Position numbers and translations under genes: made by a program. From the NCBI RefSeq assembly GCF_029167645.1, contig NZ_CP119147.1:2976001-3040000 (forward strand): a stretch of 64,000 nucleotides of DNA, read 5' to 3'. The notes beneath the pieces were generated by a model. It was not told the DNA's origin, did not search any database, and was given only the letters and a program-made list of their open reading frames with translations. The stretch comes from Streptomyces sp. AM 2-1-1 (lineage in GTDB: Bacteria > Actinomycetota > Actinomycetes > Streptomycetales > Streptomycetaceae). Each line of letters opens with the position of its first letter. The first letter of the stretch is position 1. Below are positions 25,416-33,713 of this stretch, one piece after another.

Positions 25416-26758
25416 GTCAGTTCGTCACTCACGCGGGTGTGGGGCGGGGCGGGCACGCCGAGGGCGAGGAGTGCTGTGTCGTCGTCGAGACCGTCGCCGA
25501 AGGAGGCGAGCAGCCCGCCCAGGGCGGTGATCAGGGATTTCGGGCCCTGTGCGGGCTGGGCGGCGGCGAAAGCGCGCAGGGCTTCGTCGCCGTACAGCCG
25601 GCGGTCCGGTCCGATGCGGGCCTCGGTCAGGCCGTCGGTGTACAGGAGCAGGGTGTCACCGGGGAGCAGTCGGGTGCGGGCGGCGGTGAACGTCGCCCGG
25701 GGCAGGACGCCGACGAGCATCCCGCCGGGGGTGTGGAGGTAGTCGGCGCTGCCGTCGGCGCGCCGGATCAGCGCGGAGGGGTGGCCGCCCGAGGCCAGGT
25801 GCACCTCGACGTGGCCGTCGTGGGGTTCGAGGGTGCCGAACACGGCGGTGCAGAAACGCCCTTCGCCGCTGGAGTACCGCTCGTACAGCACCGTGTTCAA
25901 CGTGGTGAGCGCGGAGACGGGGTCGGCGTCGTGCAGGGCGGCGGCGCGCAGGGTGTAGCGGGCCAGCGAGGTGACCGCGGCGGCCTGGGGGCCTTTGCCG
26001 CACACGTCGCCGAGGAAGAACGCCCACCGGTCGGAGCCCAGGGGGAAGAGGTCGTAGAAGTCTCCGCCCAGCAGGTCCGGGGAGGCCGTGTGGTAGTAGG
26101 AACCGGCTTCCAGACCCGGGATCTCGGGCAGCTGGGAGGGCAGCAGGCTCTGCTGGAGGACGGCGAACGCCTGCTGGAGCCGGACGCGGTCGGCCTCGGC
26201 CTGCCGCCGGGCTTCCTCGGCCTGCCGCCGGGCTTCCTCGGCCTGCCGCCGGGCTTCCTCGGCCGCCTGGCGCCCGCGCAGCAACTCGGTTTCGTAGGCG
26301 CGGCGTTCGCTGGCGTCGAAGACGGTGGTGCGGATCAGCAGCGGCTCGCCGGCGTCGCTGGTCTTCACCCGCGAGGTCACCAGCACCGGCATCCGTCGGC
26401 CGGAGGCTGCCTTTATGTCCATGGCAACGCCGCTGACCTCGCCCTTCATCTGCAGCAGCGGCGCGAAGTGCGTCTCGTGGTACAGCTTGCCGCCCACGGT
26501 CAGCAGGTCGGTGAACCGCATCCGCCCCACCACCCGGGACCGCTCCAGACCGAGCCAGCTCAGCAGGGTGTGGTTGATCTTCGCGATGGTGCCGTCCATC
26601 AGCGTCGACAGGTAACCGCACGGGGCCTGCTCGTAGAGCTCCTCGGCACTGTCCTCCAGCAGCGAGGTGAACACCGTGTTCGTGGTGTCCACGTCCTGCT
26701 CCCCACCCGGATCCGGGGACTGGCCCGGATCCGGGGACTGGCCGGTGCGGCACATCAT
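25412..26758 (-). CDS. rsbP: PAS-PP2C (SpoIIE-type) phosphatase, RsbP-like
   Basis: 448 residues. A PAS domain (about 30-150; APCGYLSTLMDGTIAKINHTLLSWLGLERSRVVG) is followed by a coiled coil with three tandem seven-residue repeats (EARRQAE, about 166-187), then a SpoIIE-type phosphatase domain (about 195-440) with GGDFYDLF and GDVCGKG (metal ligands), SGGHP and LLLYTDGLTEA. It resembles B. subtilis RsbP, a PAS phosphatase activated by energy stress. ATG at 26758 overlaps the hydrolase stop (TGATG), so the genes are coupled. Confidence 0.9.
   Translation of the reverse strand: MMCRTGQSPDPGQSPDPGGEQDVDTTNTVFTSLLEDSAEELYEQAPCGYLSTLMDGTIAKINHTLLSWLGLERSRVVGRMRFTDLLTVGGKLYHETHFAPLLQMKGEVSGVAMDIKAASGRRMPVLVTSRVKTSDAGEPLLIRTTVFDASERRAYETELLRGRQAAEEARRQAEEARRQAEEARRQAEADRVRLQQAFAVLQQSLLPSQLPEIPGLEAGSYYHTASPDLLGGDFYDLFPLGSDRWAFFLGDVCGKGPQAAAVTSLARYTLRAAALHDADPVSALTTLNTVLYERYSSGEGRFCTAVFGTLEPHDGHVEVHLASGGHPSALIRRADGSADYLHTPGGMLVGVLPRATFTAARTRLLPGDTLLLYTDGLTEARIGPDRRLYGDEALRAFAAAQPAQGPKSLITALGGLLASFGDGLDDDTALLALGVPAPPHTRVSDELT
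26200..26262. repeat. Three perfect 21-bp tandem repeats in the RsbP-like gene
   Basis: The unit starting CCTGCCGCCGGGCTTC occurs at 26200-26220, 26221-26241 and 26242-26262, identical in all copies. It is in frame and encodes the EARRQAE heptads of the coiled coil between PAS and phosphatase domains. Identity at every base suggests recent expansion. Confidence 0.85.
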
Positions 26759-27558
26759 CAGGCGGCTCCGACGAAGTCGACGATCGCGTCGGCCGTGGCC
26801 TCCGGTGCGCTCAGCTGGGGACAGTGCCCCGTCGCCTCGAGGGTGACCAGCCGGCTGCCGGGGATCGCGTCGCGGACGTAGGCGCCGACCTCGCGGGGGG
26901 CGATCACGTCCTGCCGGCACTCCAGGATCAGCGTCGGTGCCGTGACCGTCTTGAGGTCGCCGCGACTGTCGGACAGGAACGTCGTGCGGGCGAAGACGCG
27001 GGCCATGTCCGGGTCGGTCGCGCAGAACGAGGCAGTCAGCTCCTGACCGAGTTCGGGCCGGTCGTCGTTGCCCATGATGACCGGGGCCATCGCCGCCGAC
27101 CAGCCCAGGTAGTTGGATTCCAGCGACTCCAGCAGTTCGTCGATGTCCTCCGCACTGAAGCCGCCGCGGTAGCCGTCCTCGTCGATGTAGCGGGGTGAGG
27201 GAGCCACCATCACCAGCCGGGAGAAGCGCTCCGGTGCCTTGGCCGCCGCGAGGACCCCGACCATCGCACTGACCGAGTGCCCCACGAACGTCACCTCCGT
27301 CAGGTCCAGCTCCTCGACCACGTCCAGCACGTCCTGGGCGTAGCCGTCCAGGGAGCTGTACCGCCGCTCGTCCCACGCCGACGGGGTCGCCCGGCCCGAG
27401 CCCACGTAGTCGAAGAGCACCACCCGGTAGTTCTCCGCCAGCGTCGGCACGACCAGGCGCCACATGTTCTGGTCGCAGCCGAACCCGTGCGCCAGCAGCA
27501 GCACAGGCCCGTCCGCACGGCCGGTGACGGTCACGTTGTTCCTGTGGCGGATATCCAT
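26758..27558 (-). CDS. rsbQ: Alpha/beta hydrolase, RsbQ-like
   Basis: 266 residues. The start MDIRHRNNVTVTGRADGPVLLLAHGFGCDQNMWR is very close in layout to B. subtilis RsbQ, which RsbP needs. The nucleophile is in GHSVSAM (Ser about 96), the acid in TLILECRQD, and the His in ATGHCPQLSAPE. Members such as RsbQ and the plant KAI2/D14 receptors are related. RsbQ is thought to make or bind a small hydrophobic signal for the PAS domain. First gene of the rsbQ-rsbP-STAS operon. Confidence 0.9.
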   Translation of the reverse strand: MDIRHRNNVTVTGRADGPVLLLAHGFGCDQNMWRLVVPTLAENYRVVLFDYVGSGRATPSAWDERRYSSLDGYAQDVLDVVEELDLTEVTFVGHSVSAMVGVLAAAKAPERFSRLVMVAPSPRYIDEDGYRGGFSAEDIDELLESLESNYLGWSAAMAPVIMGNDDRPELGQELTASFCATDPDMARVFARTTFLSDSRGDLKTVTAPTLILECRQDVIAPREVGAYVRDAIPGSRLVTLEATGHCPQLSAPEATADAIVDFVGAA

Positions 27559-27617
27559 ACCCGCCAGTCTCCCACTCCCGGATTCTTACGAGCCTCCGAG
27601 CCCGCAGCTCCGGTGTC

Positions 27618-28781
27618 TCACCGCTCCACGGCTGCCTCGCCCGCCGCCGGGGCGGTGGGGATGCCGGGGTGACGGGCGGCCAGGGCCGGGTAGTCCGTGT
27701 AGCCGGTCGCCCCGCCGACGTACATCAGGTACGCGTCCCGCACCTGGTTGACCGGTGCTCCGGTGCGCAGTCGGTGGACGAGGTCGGGGTTGGCGAGGAA
27801 CGGGCGGCCGAGGGCGATGAGGTCGGCGCCGGCGGCGAGCAGGCGGTCGCTCGCGGCGAGGCCGCCGTCCTCGGGGATGCGGTCCTGCGGGAGCACCGGG
27901 TTGGCGATCAGGGTGCCGGGCCAGTCCTTGCGGATGCGCTGGAAGACGGGCTGGTCCGGGTCGGCGTAACCGATGTGCAGATAGGCGATCCGGCTGCCGG
28001 CCAGGGCGGCGACGAGCGCGGGGTAGATCTCCTCGGTGTCGCCCTCCTCGATGCTGTTCACCGTGTTGCCGGGCGAGATGCGCAGTCCGACCCGGTCGGG
28101 GCCGATCTCCCGGGCGACGGCGTGGACCACCTCGGCGACGAACCTGACGCGGTTCACCACCGGGCCGCCGTAGGCGTCGGTACGGCGGTTGGTGTTCCGG
28201 GAGAGGAACTGGTGGAGCAGGTGCCCGTTGGCGCTGTGGACCTCCACCCCTTCGAAGCCGGCTTCGAGGGCGCGGCGCGCTGCGGTGGCGAAGTCGGCGA
28301 CGTGGTCGCGGACGTCCCGGAGGCTCATCTCGCGCGGAACGGGCGCCTGCCGCATCCCGGCGGGCGTGTGCAGGGTTTCGGGGAGCGCCACCGGCGAGGG
28401 CGCGACCGGGGTCAGTCCGCTGGTGTCGGGGTGGCCGACACGTCCGCCGTGCTGGAGCTGGAGGAACATCCGCCCGCCCGCCGCCCGTACCGCGTCGGTG
28501 ACCGCCCGCCATCCGGCGACATGGGCGGGGCGGTGGATCGCGGTGATGTTCGGGTACGTCTGGCCCACCGCGTTCGGGGTGGACGCCTCGGCGATGATCA
28601 GGCCGGCAGTGGCGCGCTGGGCGTAGTAGGTGACCATCAGGGGAGTGGGGACCCCGTCCGCCGTCGCGCGGTTACGGGTCAGCGGGGCCATCACCAGACG
28701 GTTCGGGAGCCGGAGCGGACCGAGCGCGGCGGGGTCGAAGACCGATGCCTTCGCAGAAGCGGATACGGGTGCGTTCGTCAT
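27618..28781 (-). CDS. NADH:flavin oxidoreductase / old yellow enzyme (alkene reductase)
   Basis: 387 residues, an FMN TIM barrel. Flavin-binding features include LRLPNRLVMAPLTRNRA (about 22-38), QLQHGGRVGH (about 108-117), and VEVHSANGHLLHQFLSRNTNRRTDAYGG (about 178-205). It shows the OYE-type His/Asn pair as HSAN. Its usual reaction is NADPH-dependent reduction of activated C=C bonds such as enals and enones. It faces a MerR gene across 61 bp with a MerR-type promoter, so induction by an electrophile is likely. Confidence 0.88.
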   Translation of the reverse strand: MTNAPVSASAKASVFDPAALGPLRLPNRLVMAPLTRNRATADGVPTPLMVTYYAQRATAGLIIAEASTPNAVGQTYPNITAIHRPAHVAGWRAVTDAVRAAGGRMFLQLQHGGRVGHPDTSGLTPVAPSPVALPETLHTPAGMRQAPVPREMSLRDVRDHVADFATAARRALEAGFEGVEVHSANGHLLHQFLSRNTNRRTDAYGGPVVNRVRFVAEVVHAVAREIGPDRVGLRISPGNTVNSIEEGDTEEIYPALVAALAGSRIAYLHIGYADPDQPVFQRIRKDWPGTLIANPVLPQDRIPEDGGLAASDRLLAAGADLIALGRPFLANPDLVHRLRTGAPVNQVRDAYLMYVGGATGYTDYPALAARHPGIPTAPAAGEAAVER

Positions 28782-28788
28782 GCCGGGA

Positions 28789-28819
28789 GGGTAAGAATTG
28801 ACACCGGTGTCAGGTTCAA
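28789..28819 (-). promoter_or_regulatory. MerR-type promoter for the old yellow enzyme, leaderless
   Basis: On the minus strand TTGAAC (28819-28814) and TTACCC (28794-28789) are separated by 19 bp, the stretched spacer of MerR-activated promoters. The spacer holds a perfect 14-bp palindrome TGACACCGGTGTCA (28799-28812). The -10 ends 8 bp before the ATG at 28781 and no Shine-Dalgarno is present, so the mRNA would be leaderless. Confidence 0.72.
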
Positions 28820-28842
28820 GTCCCGGAGGGAGCTGGAGCGTC

Positions 28843-29235
28843 GTGCGGATCGGTGAGCTGGCCCGGCGTACGGGCGTGAGCGAGCGTTCCCTGCGCTATT
28901 ACGAGCAACGGGGTCTGCTGGCCTCGGACCGTACGCCCGGCGGTCACCGCGAGTACTCCGACGGCGCGGTCGACCGGGTCATCCGCATCCAGGAGTTCTA
29001 CGCGGCCGGGCTGTGCAGCTCGAAGATCTACGAACTTCTGCCCTGTGTGCGGGACTCGGACGGTGGACCGTCCGCCGTCGCCACGCCCCGGCTCGTCAGC
29101 GACCTCGGTGCCGAACGCGACCGGATCGACCGCAGGATCGGCGAACTGCTGCGCTCCCGCGACGTCCTGGACGAGGTGATCACCACGGCGAAGGGGCAGT
29201 CACCGGCGCCGGAGGGCGGGAACGCCGTCACGTGA
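28843..29235 (+). CDS. MerR-family transcriptional regulator
   Basis: 130 residues. The winged helix is complete: VRIGELARRTGVSERSLRYYEQRGLLASDRTPGGHREYSDGAVDRVIRIQEFYAAG (about 1-57), followed by the long dimerising helix (about 85-118; DRIDRRIGELLRSRDVLDEV). No Cys metal-binding cluster is seen, apart from single Cys residues at 59 and about 68. GTG at 28843 is preferred over a TTG at 28798. Divergent from the old yellow enzyme, whose promoter it probably activates. Confidence 0.87.
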   Translation: MRIGELARRTGVSERSLRYYEQRGLLASDRTPGGHREYSDGAVDRVIRIQEFYAAGLCSSKIYELLPCVRDSDGGPSAVATPRLVSDLGAERDRIDRRIGELLRSRDVLDEVITTAKGQSPAPEGGNAVT

Positions 29236-29290
29236 CCTCCGCCCCGGCCGGCAGTTCCTCAGCCCCCGGGCGGATCTTCGGCCCGGGTTC

Positions 29291-30184
29291 TCAGGCCCCG
29301 GCGGCCGAACCGCCGGCGGCGCTGTCGCCGAAGGCGGTCCACGCCGGGGCCGCGCCGACCAGCGATTCGAGGCGCTCCAGGCGCTGGGTGGTGGCGGCGT
29401 CGGTGGGCGTCATGACGATGATCCGCTCGCCCCGCGCCCGGTCCAGCCACAGGCTCTGGAACTGGACGTCGAGGGCGCCGACGCGCGGCGACACATAGCG
29501 CCGCAACTGGGATCGCTCGCCCTTGACTTCGTACGACTCCCAGAGCCGGACGAAGTCCGGCGACTCCTGGCGCAACCGGGTGATCAGCGCGTTCCAGCGC
29601 GGGTCGTCACGGTGTTCCGGCTGGCGGGCGCGGAGCCTCGCGGCGATGTCGCGGAGGACGGACTCCTCGTCGAGGAGGCTGTCGCGCCAGCTCGGCTCGG
29701 TGAACATCAGCCACGCGCAGTTGCGTTCCTCGACCGGGTACGCGTCCAGGTCGGCGAAGAGGTAACGGTAGGCGCGGTTGGCGGCGACCAGGTCGTAGCA
29801 GTCGGTCTGCACGGCGGCCGGGTACGGCAGCAGCTTGGCCAGCACGGCGGTGTGCTCGGGGCGCAGGTCCATCGGCGGCCCCGGCTCGGTGGCCGTGCCG
29901 CGGCCCGCCAGCATCATGAGGTGCCGGTGCTCGGCCCCGTCCAGGCGCAGTACCCGCGCCACGGCGTCCAGTACCTGGTCCGACGCGTTCCTGGCCCGCC
30001 CCTGTTCGAGCCACGTGTACCAGGTGACCCCGACCCCGGCGAGCTGCGCGACCTCCTCGCGCCGCAGACCGGGGGTGCGGCGCCGGCCGCCGGCGGGCAG
30101 GCCCACCTCGCCGGGGGTGACGCGGGCCCGGCGGGCGCGCAGGAAGGCGCCGAGGGCGCTGCGGTCGGGCGTCGAAGAGGTCAC
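29291..30184 (-). CDS. XRE helix-turn-helix regulator with MmyB-like ligand domain
   Basis: 297 residues. Helix-turn-helix with RRTPGLRREEVAQLAGVGVTWYTWLEQGRARNAS (about 34-67), the typical MmyB-like opening. The C-terminal domain (about 105-275; PYPAAVQTDCYDLVAANRAYRYLF, then NCAWLMFTEPSWRD) matches the MLTR ligand-binding domain that binds fatty acids. It faces the MFS gene across 100 bp with a palindromic element in between. Two adjacent GTG codons (30187, 30184) are possible starts; 30184 is used. Confidence 0.87.
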   Translation of the reverse strand: MTSSTPDRSALGAFLRARRARVTPGEVGLPAGGRRRTPGLRREEVAQLAGVGVTWYTWLEQGRARNASDQVLDAVARVLRLDGAEHRHLMMLAGRGTATEPGPPMDLRPEHTAVLAKLLPYPAAVQTDCYDLVAANRAYRYLFADLDAYPVEERNCAWLMFTEPSWRDSLLDEESVLRDIAARLRARQPEHRDDPRWNALITRLRQESPDFVRLWESYEVKGERSQLRRYVSPRVGALDVQFQSLWLDRARGERIIVMTPTDAATTQRLERLESLVGAAPAWTAFGDSAAGGSAAGA

Positions 30185-30240
30185 CACCCCAGTCTCGGGG
30201 CTCCGGGCCGCCGGATCCAGGTGGTGGCGGTACCCGGATG

Positions 30241-30260
30241 ACCAGGCTCCTGGTACCAGG
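30241..30260. promoter_or_regulatory. Palindromic operator candidate, XRE/MFS intergenic region
   Basis: ACCAGGCTCCTGGT (30241-30254) has 6-bp arms and overlaps the perfect 12-bp palindrome CCTGGTACCAGG (30249-30260). A direct repeat, ACCCGGATGA and ACCAGGATGA, flanks it. It lies 27 bp before the MFS start, and is the likely binding site of the XRE regulator. Confidence 0.65.
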
Positions 30261-30286
30261 ATGAGGCGGCGCGCAGAGTCGTGTTC

Positions 30287-31813
30287 ATGACCGCGCCGAC
30301 CGTAGAGCCCGTAAAGCCCGCAGAGCCCGTCCCGACCGTTCCCCTCTCCCCCGTCTCCCCCACCGCGCGTGCCGTCCGTACCGCGTCCCCCGCGGCGCCG
30401 CACCCGGCGCGCGCCCTCACCGGCGCGGGCCTCGCCGTCCTGCTCCTCGCCTACCTGCCCGTAAACATGACGTTCGGGTCGGTCAACCTGCTCGAACCCG
30501 CGATCACCGCGGACCTGGGCGTGACGGTGTCGGGCGGGCAGCTCGTCCTCTCCGCGTACACCACGGCGTTCGCCGCGACCCTCGTCGTCGCGGGGCGTCT
30601 GGGCGACCGGTTCGGGCGGCGCCGGCTGCTCGCGGCCGGGGTCGGCGCGTTCGGTGTGGCCTCCGTGCTCGCGGCACTCGCGCCGGACCTGGTCGCGCTC
30701 GTCGCGCTGCGCGCCGTCCTGGGCGTCGCCGCTGGGCTGTTCACCCCGCAGGTGCTCTCCACCATCCAGTCCACGGCTCCCGAGAGACTGCGGGTGCTGG
30801 GGGTCACCCTGTTCGCCGCCGTCGGCGGGATCGCGACCGTGACCGGTCAACTCCTGGCGGGCGCCGTGTCGCAGAGCGCCGGCGACCACTGGGGGTGGCG
30901 GCTCGTCCAGATGGTCACCGGGGCGATCGGGGCGGTCGCCCTCCTCGCCCTGCGCACCGTGCCCGAGTCGCGTTCGGCGGCGCCGCTCTCCCTCGATCTG
31001 CGCGGGGCCGCGCTCCTCGGCACGGGGCTGCTCCTCGTCGTGGTGCCCCTGACGCTCGGCACCTCCGCGGGCGGGCCGGCCCCGGTCCTCGCGATGCTGG
31101 CCGCGGGCGGTGCGGTGCTCGCCGTCTTCGCCCGCTCGCAACGCGCCGCGGAACGCCGTGACGAGCTGCCCGTGGTGCCGCCGAGCGTGCTGCGCGCCCC
31201 GGCCGTGCGGCAGGGCCTGATCATGACGCTGCTCTTCTTCACCGGATACGGGGCTTTCCTGTACGAGTTCTCGGCGCTCTCCCAGGGGGCGTTCGGCGTG
31301 GACGCCTGGGGTGCGGTGGTGTTGCTTCTCGGCTTCGGCGCGGCGTTCGTCGTCACCGCCGTCGCCCTGCCGGCGATCGAACGCCGCACCGGCCGCTGGA
31401 CGATGACGGGCGCGGCCGTCGGCCAGGCAGCCGTCCTCCTGGTCCTCGCCCTCGCCGTGAGCGGCGCCCACGGGGACACCCCGTCGGCCCTGCAGCCGCT
31501 CCTGATCCTGCTCGGTGTCAGCCAGGCCCTGATGTACGGGCCGGTCCTCCGCACGGTCCTGTCCCGCACCCCGACCTGGGCGGCGGGTGTGGCCGGTGGA
31601 CTCTTCACCACCTTGCAGCAGTTGGGCCTCGGCCTGGGTGTGGCGCTCCTGGGCGGCCTCTTCCACGCCGTCTCGACCGCGTCGGCGGACGGTCCCGGCG
31701 CCGGGCTGCCGCACGGTTTCGCCGTCGCGGTGGCCGTCCAGGCCGCGCTGGCCCTCGCCTTCGCCTTCCTGGCCTCCCGCATCGCCCGCGCCGGTGCGCC
31801 CGTGACGGCCTGA
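30287..31813 (+). CDS. MFS transporter
   Basis: About 508 residues, with about 12-14 membrane helices after a disordered 40-residue N-terminus. The MFS motif A is present as GRLGDRFGRRRLL (about 102-114), and motif C-like Gly/Pro-rich helix follows. A large periplasmic/cytoplasmic gap near the middle is consistent with the DHA2 drug-exporter group. ATG at 30287; a GTG two codons earlier is also possible. Divergent from the MmyB-like regulator, which probably controls it. Its substrate is unknown. Confidence 0.86.
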   Translation: MTAPTVEPVKPAEPVPTVPLSPVSPTARAVRTASPAAPHPARALTGAGLAVLLLAYLPVNMTFGSVNLLEPAITADLGVTVSGGQLVLSAYTTAFAATLVVAGRLGDRFGRRRLLAAGVGAFGVASVLAALAPDLVALVALRAVLGVAAGLFTPQVLSTIQSTAPERLRVLGVTLFAAVGGIATVTGQLLAGAVSQSAGDHWGWRLVQMVTGAIGAVALLALRTVPESRSAAPLSLDLRGAALLGTGLLLVVVPLTLGTSAGGPAPVLAMLAAGGAVLAVFARSQRAAERRDELPVVPPSVLRAPAVRQGLIMTLLFFTGYGAFLYEFSALSQGAFGVDAWGAVVLLLGFGAAFVVTAVALPAIERRTGRWTMTGAAVGQAAVLLVLALAVSGAHGDTPSALQPLLILLGVSQALMYGPVLRTVLSRTPTWAAGVAGGLFTTLQQLGLGLGVALLGGLFHAVSTASADGPGAGLPHGFAVAVAVQAALALAFAFLASRIARAGAPVTA

Positions 31814-31842
31814 GCGGTGCCGGGCCGTCCCGGACACGGCCC

Positions 31843-32727
31843 TCAGGACCGCCCGGCCCCCAGCACGAACCGCGCCCGCTCCCCCGCGACGACCCGGCCC
31901 AGGTCGCTCAGCATCGTCTCCGCCGTGCGGGCGGCGGTCAGGGCGGCCGGGTCGAGGTCGGCGGTGACCACCTCGGGGCGGTCCGGGCCGGCTTCGGTCA
32001 GCAGGCGTCCGTCCGGCCCCCACACGGCGCTGCCCCCGCAGGTGTTCCAGCCACCGGTGGTACCGATGTGGTTGGCGAGGACCGTGTAGACGGTGTTGTC
32101 GAGTGCGCGGGCGGGGAACCACGTACGGGACTCGTGGTGGCCGTTCCCGACGCTGAAGAGGGCCCCGACGAGGTACGCGTGACAGCCGTCCAGAGCCGCC
32201 GCGCGGGCGTGCTCGGGGAAGCCGGAGTCGTAGCAGATGCCGATACCGAGCCGCCAGCCGTCGACCTCCAGGGTGCACCCGGCGGTGCCCGGCCGGTACA
32301 CCTCACGCTCGCTCGAGAAGAGGTGCTGCTTGTCGTAGCGGGTGACCAGCTCGCCGTCCGCGCCGACGACGAGGGCGGAGACGTACACCTCCCCCGCCTC
32401 GTGGAACGCGGCGCCGACGACGGCGACCGTGCCGGTCTCCCGGCAGGCGTCGGTGAGGGGGGCGAGGCGCGGGTCGCCCGGCTGCACGGCGCACCGCAGC
32501 GGTTCGGCGCGTACGAGGCCGGGCTCGTACCCGCTGAGGAACTTCTCCGGGAGGACCACCACCCGTGCCCCGGCCCCCGCGGCCTCGCGGACCAGGGCGG
32601 CGGCGGTGGCGGTGTTGGCCACGACGTCACCGGCGACGGCCCGCGCCTGCGCGGCGGCCACCCGGAGCCGGCCCGACGGGACGGGGTACGAACGGGGCGG
32701 GGCGGCGGGGGCGATGCGTGCGGTCAC
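31843..32727 (-). CDS. Carbon-nitrogen hydrolase (nitrilase superfamily)
   Basis: 294 residues. The Glu-Lys-Cys triad is present: Glu in LPEKFLSGYE (about 62), Lys in TRYDKQHLFSSE (about 129) and Cys in IGICYDSGFPEHAR (about 161). It hydrolyses amide or nitrile C-N bonds. The lack of a partner domain and the NAD-synthetase absence suggest a stand-alone amidase, but substrate is unknown. GTG at 32727 was chosen; an extra 11-residue extension is possible. Convergent with the MFS gene. Confidence 0.87.
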   Translation of the reverse strand: MTARIAPAAPPRSYPVPSGRLRVAAAQARAVAGDVVANTATAAALVREAAGAGARVVVLPEKFLSGYEPGLVRAEPLRCAVQPGDPRLAPLTDACRETGTVAVVGAAFHEAGEVYVSALVVGADGELVTRYDKQHLFSSEREVYRPGTAGCTLEVDGWRLGIGICYDSGFPEHARAAALDGCHAYLVGALFSVGNGHHESRTWFPARALDNTVYTVLANHIGTTGGWNTCGGSAVWGPDGRLLTEAGPDRPEVVTADLDPAALTAARTAETMLSDLGRVVAGERARFVLGAGRS

Positions 32728-32991
32728 GGGAGTGCAGATTACCGCGCGGGCCCCGGTCACTCACGGAGAGCGGGCCTGAGGAGCGTGCCTGGGGAGCGGG
32801 TTCAAGCAGCGGGCTTGGGCAGTGGACTGGGGGCCCACCAGGCCGGGCGGCCGCCGATCCGGAGATCCCCCGGCCACAAGATCACAACGACGGCGCAACG
32901 GACGGGTGGAGACGCCGCGCCCCGTCGGGGGTCTTCCCTAACGTCCTGCGTACAGAGGGCGGCTCGTGCGGTCCTGGGACGGGGGATGTTC

Positions 32992-33516
32992 ATGCGCAAG
33001 GCCGTGTTCTGGGCCGTGCTCCGGCGTGGGGTCGGCGCCGCGGCGGTCACCGCGGCGCTGGCAGCGAGCTCGGGGTGCACCGTGCCGATCGATGCCGTCA
33101 CCGGTATCTCCGTGACCGGGGACGGTCATCTGCTCGGCGTCATCAGGGTCTGCGGCCATCACATCGACGGCGCGACCCTCTCCCCGCGGACCGACGGTGC
33201 CGAAGGGAGCAGGACGATCGGCTCGTGGACCGCCGCGGAGCCCTTCGAGGCCGGTCTCACCACCTGGTCACTCGACTCCCCTTCCCCTGGCTGGACCACG
33301 ACCACACCCCTCGGACCGCTCGTCGCCGGGACCACCTACACCTTGTACGGCTGGACCGATGACAACTCGTGGTCGTCGGCTCCTGTCTCCTTCACCGTGG
33401 CCGACCGGGACCGGCTGGCTCCGGGGCAGGTCCTCCGCGAATCCGTGACGGACGGCGGCGAAGCGCTCACGTCCACCGTCTCCTCGGCGGAGTTCGAAGC
33501 CGGGGGCTGCGAGTGA
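32992..33516 (+). CDS. Secreted lipoprotein, function unknown
   Basis: 174 residues. Signal peptide with Arg-rich n-region, hydrophobic AAAVTAALAA core, and lipobox SSGC, placing the modified Cys at residue 29. The mature protein is Gly/Thr/Ser-rich, about 145 residues, with no recognised domain; repeated segments such as WSLDSPSPGW and LYGWTDDNSWSS suggest a beta-rich fold. Only weak family clues. ATG at 32992 was preferred over an ATG two codons upstream (32986), because it leaves space for GGGGG. Confidence 0.7.
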   Translation: MRKAVFWAVLRRGVGAAAVTAALAASSGCTVPIDAVTGISVTGDGHLLGVIRVCGHHIDGATLSPRTDGAEGSRTIGSWTAAEPFEAGLTTWSLDSPSPGWTTTTPLGPLVAGTTYTLYGWTDDNSWSSAPVSFTVADRDRLAPGQVLRESVTDGGEALTSTVSSAEFEAGGCE

Positions 33517-33713
33517 ACCGGGGCCGCGGGGGCGGGGGCGGTGCGTGGGCAGGGGGACGGACGAGCACCGACCGTGCGGCGGCAGCCGGTGAACGGTCCG
33601 GCCGGCCGGCGTGCTCCCCACCTCCTTCGGCGGAGCGGGTCCACGTGCCCCCTTCCCGGGAACCGTCGCACAAGGCCTTTCTGGATCACGGCGGTTGTTC
33701 GTAAGCTGCGCCC

